From an uncultured Bacilli bacterium (GTDB lineage: Bacteria; Bacillota_I; Bacilli_A; RF39; UBA660): a stretch of 52,812 bases of DNA. The notes below the pieces were generated by a model. It searched no databases, was not told where the DNA came from, and worked only from the letters and a program-made list of their open reading frames with translations. Shown here piece by piece: positions 49,938-52,812 of this stretch. Within the stretch, counting starts at the first letter, position 1. Each line of letters opens with the position of its first letter. The translations under genes were made by a program, and so were the position numbers. The stretch is from assembly GCA_947631655.1 (NCBI GenBank), contig CANRME010000002.1:1-52812 (forward strand), read 5' to 3'.

Positions 49938-51818
49938 TTATTTATATTCAAAAAACATTTTTCCCGTAGTATATGAATAGTATTTACTACCTACTTCAAA
50001 ATGTTGTTCTCTTAAATAAGGTTGTTCATTAATAGTTACTATTTCTTTACCACTTTTAAAGTCATATAATGTGTATTTTCCATCTTTTTCAATAAATATG
50101 TATTTTGTTCCGTTAACTGTCTTAGTTTCAAACCATTTAGTTGTATATAGTTTTTTACCATTTATTTCAAAAATTGTTCTTGTTCCATCAGCATTATCAC
50201 CATAATAAATATTATTAGTTCCTTCTATATTATAAATTTTATATGCTGATCTATTATTAACATAATAGTCAGAAACTTTTTCCCCCTTTAAATTAATAAC
50301 ATAAAAATTCTCTTCATCATCACTTACAACTGCATACCCATTTTCATCGAAAGGATAAGCAAGTTCATAAGCTTTATCATCTAATCTAGTTCCATCACTT
50401 TTTATATAGATTTTTTTCCTATCATAATCCGTACAAGACCTTAATAAATATATTCCTTGTACAGCAAAGTTTTCATTACTATCCTTAAAACAATGGTAAT
50501 TTGTTTTAAACTGATTGTTTACATATACGTCTACGCCTATATCGGCATCTCTAAGATAGTTATTAGTATCAATATAAGCTTCATCACTTGTCAATTCTAG
50601 AATAGCATTACCTTGGTCATTAAGAATTTGTTTTTTTATACCATCATTTAAAACCAAATTATCTCCTTCATAGTGTAAGGCATCCATTGAATTACTTGTT
50701 TTAGTGAATTGAATCTTACCATTTTTAACAAATTTATAATTATTTCCTGAACTTAATATAAATTCATTTCGGTCATTTTCATTTATTTCGTCTATACTAT
50801 AACTATTTTCATCAGAAAACGATAATACTAATTTAGATTTTGTAATATCAAAATAGTAATTAATATTATTATAGAATAAATGAGTATATTCATCATATTG
50901 AGATGTTGATGGAACACTTCCATTATCCAAATCATCAAATGATAATAAGACATTTCCTTTGTAATCATAGAGAATATATTTTTCTGTGTCTTTATTTTGA
51001 ATTATACAATATTCCTCATCATGTGTTGTAACAAAATCTAAGCTTTCTCCTTTAATAACCAACTTTTTTGTAGTTGTATAAATGTTATCATCATAATTTT
51101 CGTCAACACAGTTATAAAATGGCCCTTCATCAAAAAGGTATTTGCATTCTCCAAAATCGAATAACATCTTACCATCACTTTTAATAACACCACTTTGCTC
51201 TTCTAAATTAGTAACTCTTGCTGTTCCGTTAACGAAACTAGAAACACTTTTAAAATTAACATTGGCTAATTGTTCACCATCTATATTAAATATCGTATAT
51301 TCCCCTGCTTTATTATAGACAGAGAAAGAATCTGAAGATGGCAATATTGAATGATCATTATTTTTGTTGGTTTTATTTGAGTTTCCTTTAATAAAGAAAA
51401 ATACTCCTACAACTAATCCAATAATTATTATAATTATAGCTATTATTAATACGTTTTTATTTTTACTTGGTTTGGTATTATTTATAGGATTTTCATAAAC
51501 AGGTTTGGAAATTGGGGGCGTTGATTGAAATTGAGGTGAGGAAGTTTGAGGGCCCATTTCATTTGAAGACTCTGGTTCACCCATTTGACTATTTATTGGT
51601 TGTTGCATTGGGGCACTTTGATTTTGAAAATAACTTGGTTGTTCTATAGGTTCATTAGAATTTATATTGTTATTTCCTAATTGTTGATTGAATTCGTTGG
51701 AATTAGGTATAGGATTTGGTTGCATAGTAGGTGCATCATTAGTAACTGGCTCTGTAGGCTGATTATTTGATAATTGGGAGTTTTCACTCCCAATATTATT
51801 ATTTAAATTGTTATTCAT
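49938..51818 (-). CDS. Membrane-anchored protein with WG-repeat-like outer domain
   Basis: A 626-residue protein: an Asn/Gln/Pro-rich disordered start (1-118), a membrane helix (about 123-143), and an extracellular beta-rich domain of repeated units such as YNKAGEYTIFNIDGEQL, KSDGKMLFDFG, and EKDGKYTLYDFKSGKEI. The pattern (short strand pairs ending with D/K-G) resembles WG-repeat or propeller-type surface domains of gut Bacillota. No catalytic motif was seen. There is no zinc ribbon, unlike its operon partners, but the same Gln/Pro-rich style linker. Start overlaps the previous stop as TAATG, so translation is coupled. Confidence 0.65.
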   Translation of the reverse strand: MNNNLNNNIGSENSQLSNNQPTEPVTNDAPTMQPNPIPNSNEFNQQLGNNNINSNEPIEQPSYFQNQSAPMQQPINSQMGEPESSNEMGPQTSSPQFQSTPPISKPVYENPINNTKPSKNKNVLIIAIIIIIIGLVVGVFFFIKGNSNKTNKNNDHSILPSSDSFSVYNKAGEYTIFNIDGEQLANVNFKSVSSFVNGTARVTNLEEQSGVIKSDGKMLFDFGECKYLFDEGPFYNCVDENYDDNIYTTTKKLVIKGESLDFVTTHDEEYCIIQNKDTEKYILYDYKGNVLLSFDDLDNGSVPSTSQYDEYTHLFYNNINYYFDITKSKLVLSFSDENSYSIDEINENDRNEFILSSGNNYKFVKNGKIQFTKTSNSMDALHYEGDNLVLNDGIKKQILNDQGNAILELTSDEAYIDTNNYLRDADIGVDVYVNNQFKTNYHCFKDSNENFAVQGIYLLRSCTDYDRKKIYIKSDGTRLDDKAYELAYPFDENGYAVVSDDEENFYVINLKGEKVSDYYVNNRSAYKIYNIEGTNNIYYGDNADGTRTIFEINGKKLYTTKWFETKTVNGTKYIFIEKDGKYTLYDFKSGKEIVTINEQPYLREQHFEVGSKYYSYTTGKMFFEYK

Positions 51819-52729
51819 TATTTAAACATATCCAAAATATTATCAAGTCCTCCAGTTACAGAACTTGTAAATAACTTAATAAATGCAAAGTATCCAACAA
51901 CTGCTAATACACTAAAGCATACTAAGTTAAAGTATATTTTGATATCTCCATCTAATTTTAATTCGTTATTAATTAATTCATAGAATATTAATAATGTATA
52001 AGCTGAACCTACAACCATAAATATAACACTTAATGGAGCCCATACCAAACTTCCAATGGGTGCTAAAATCATTACTCCAACTACCATAGGAATTAAAGAT
52101 GTAGCTGATATTGATAACATTTTAATAAAATTAGTTTGTTTTTTAATAATTAAACTTCCTAAATAGAATACTAGAGCCAGTGCTACTATAATAACTGCAT
52201 ATATTAAAAAGTTTTTTCCTATTAATTCAACCCATTTAATATTTTTTAAATTTTCCCATTTCCAAGTAGTAGTTAAACCTGATGTCCAACTATAATCTGT
52301 TACTCTTACAGTAGTAATTATTGTTTTTATCATATTAACTATAGTCATAATAGCTGCAATTATTACACTTAAAATAATTGATGTTTTAGTATCGTTTAAT
52401 TTATTTTCCTCTTCTTTAAAACATTTTAAAGGTTTTAATAATATTGCAACCATATACATTAAATAATTTAATGAAATTGTAGCAGTATTTGTTGTTACTG
52501 GAACTGTTTGAGCTGACATTTGCATTGTAGGTTGAACTGTTGATTGAGTTGGTTGAGCAACTTGAACTGGTTGTTGAATATTTTGTGATGGTTGAGTTGG
52601 CACACTTGATTGTTCGTTTATCGGAACAGCTGGTGTACTAGATTGTTCTACACCACCTAACCTTGTTCCACATTTTATACAAAATGAAGAACCATCAATA
52701 TTTTCTGCTCCACAATTTGGACATTTCAT
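51818..52729 (-). CDS. Zinc-ribbon membrane protein, Yip1-like
   Basis: A 303-residue protein: N-terminal zinc ribbon (CPNC at 3-6, CIKC at 17-20, then GTRLGG), a Gln/Pro/Thr-rich linker (about 28-85), and a five-helix membrane domain (about 118-295) with the general look of Yip1/DUF-type bacterial membrane proteins. It is the first gene of the operon, with GAGGAGG site. Its linker resembles the disordered part of the following protein. Zinc-ribbon proteins of this build are common in Bacillota, but the role is unknown. Confidence 0.7.
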   Translation of the reverse strand: MKCPNCGAENIDGSSFCIKCGTRLGGVEQSSTPAVPINEQSSVPTQPSQNIQQPVQVAQPTQSTVQPTMQMSAQTVPVTTNTATISLNYLMYMVAILLKPLKCFKEEENKLNDTKTSIILSVIIAAIMTIVNMIKTIITTVRVTDYSWTSGLTTTWKWENLKNIKWVELIGKNFLIYAVIIVALALVFYLGSLIIKKQTNFIKMLSISATSLIPMVVGVMILAPIGSLVWAPLSVIFMVVGSAYTLLIFYELINNELKLDGDIKIYFNLVCFSVLAVVGYFAFIKLFTSSVTGGLDNILDMFK

Positions 52730-52755
52730 TTTATTTTCCTCCTCGTATAATAGTT

Positions 52756-52790
52756 TTTGTAAGAGATATTTATGTCTCTTACAAATTATA
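52756..52790 (-). promoter_or_regulatory. Promoter -10 box and leader hairpin of the zinc-ribbon operon
   Basis: Minus strand: -10 TATAAT (52785-52790), directly followed by an 11-bp perfect inverted repeat TTTGTAAGAGA / TCTCTTACAAA (52756-52785) with loop CATAAATA. No T tail, so it is an operator or leader hairpin, not a terminator. The -35 region lies at the window edge. Confidence 0.55.
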
Positions 52791-52812
52791 CTTTTCTAGT
52801 TATTGTTTAAAA

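Overview
The window looks like chromosomal DNA of an uncultured, walled, endospore-forming Bacillota of the Bacilli / Erysipelotrichia / RF39-like kind. It is very AT-rich by eye and uses strong AGGAGG-type ribosome sites. The code is standard: TGA is a real stop in overlapping ATGA junctions at 3627, 4388, 21245 and 43009, so this is not a Mycoplasma-code genome. Spore genes are present (gerQ, spoIIR, a class A PBP in the pbpG position). Core gene order follows origin-proximal blocks of Bacillus: rplI-dnaC-(M23 peptidase)-walJ-rlmH, and mnmE-mnmG-rsmG-...-parB, plus a ywiB-argS-rpoE-prfA-prmC-spoIIR-mntP-fba-murA-rpmE block.

Layout. 1-2.5 kb: the 3' end of a sortase-anchored surface protein whose frame is broken at a C9 tract, a Cys-rich repeat lipoprotein, gerQ and a LemA-like gene. 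2.5-7.7 kb (minus): replication and cell-wall operon. 7.8-9.6 kb: a large unknown protein. 9.7-10.8 kb: an insertion sequence with a 25-bp target duplication made inside a terminator. 10.8-13.9 kb: YfcC-like permease and lysS. 13.9-22.6 kb: an accessory locus of three tandem paralogous membrane proteins of unknown family, divergent from two fused ABC exporter halves with degenerate nucleotide-binding domains. 22.6-26.5 kb: a decayed zone with an Rpn nuclease pseudogene, a surface protein, an XRE regulator with visible operators, and a headless DUF4143 ATPase remnant. 26.5-36.7 kb (minus): unknown gene, small DUF6429-like gene, rpmE and the conserved block up to ywiB. 36.8-38.7 kb: class A PBP. 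38.8-46.2 kb: a ParB/Noc-type protein with a long disordered insert, an unknown two-gene unit on the opposite strand, rsmG, mnmG, mnmE. 46.5-52.8 kb (minus): a four-gene operon of zinc-ribbon membrane proteins, including one with zinc ribbon, TM, Ca-binding-like repeats, VWA and a probable Cys-peptidase domain.

The two most original regions are 13.9-22.6 kb (nine copies of one helical repeat over three paralogues, next to an asymmetric ABC pair) and 46.5-52.8 kb (zinc-ribbon/VWA/peptidase and WG-repeat-like surface operon). I saw no tRNA, rRNA, CRISPR array or recognisable riboswitch. Functional calls come from reading motifs only; no database search was possible.
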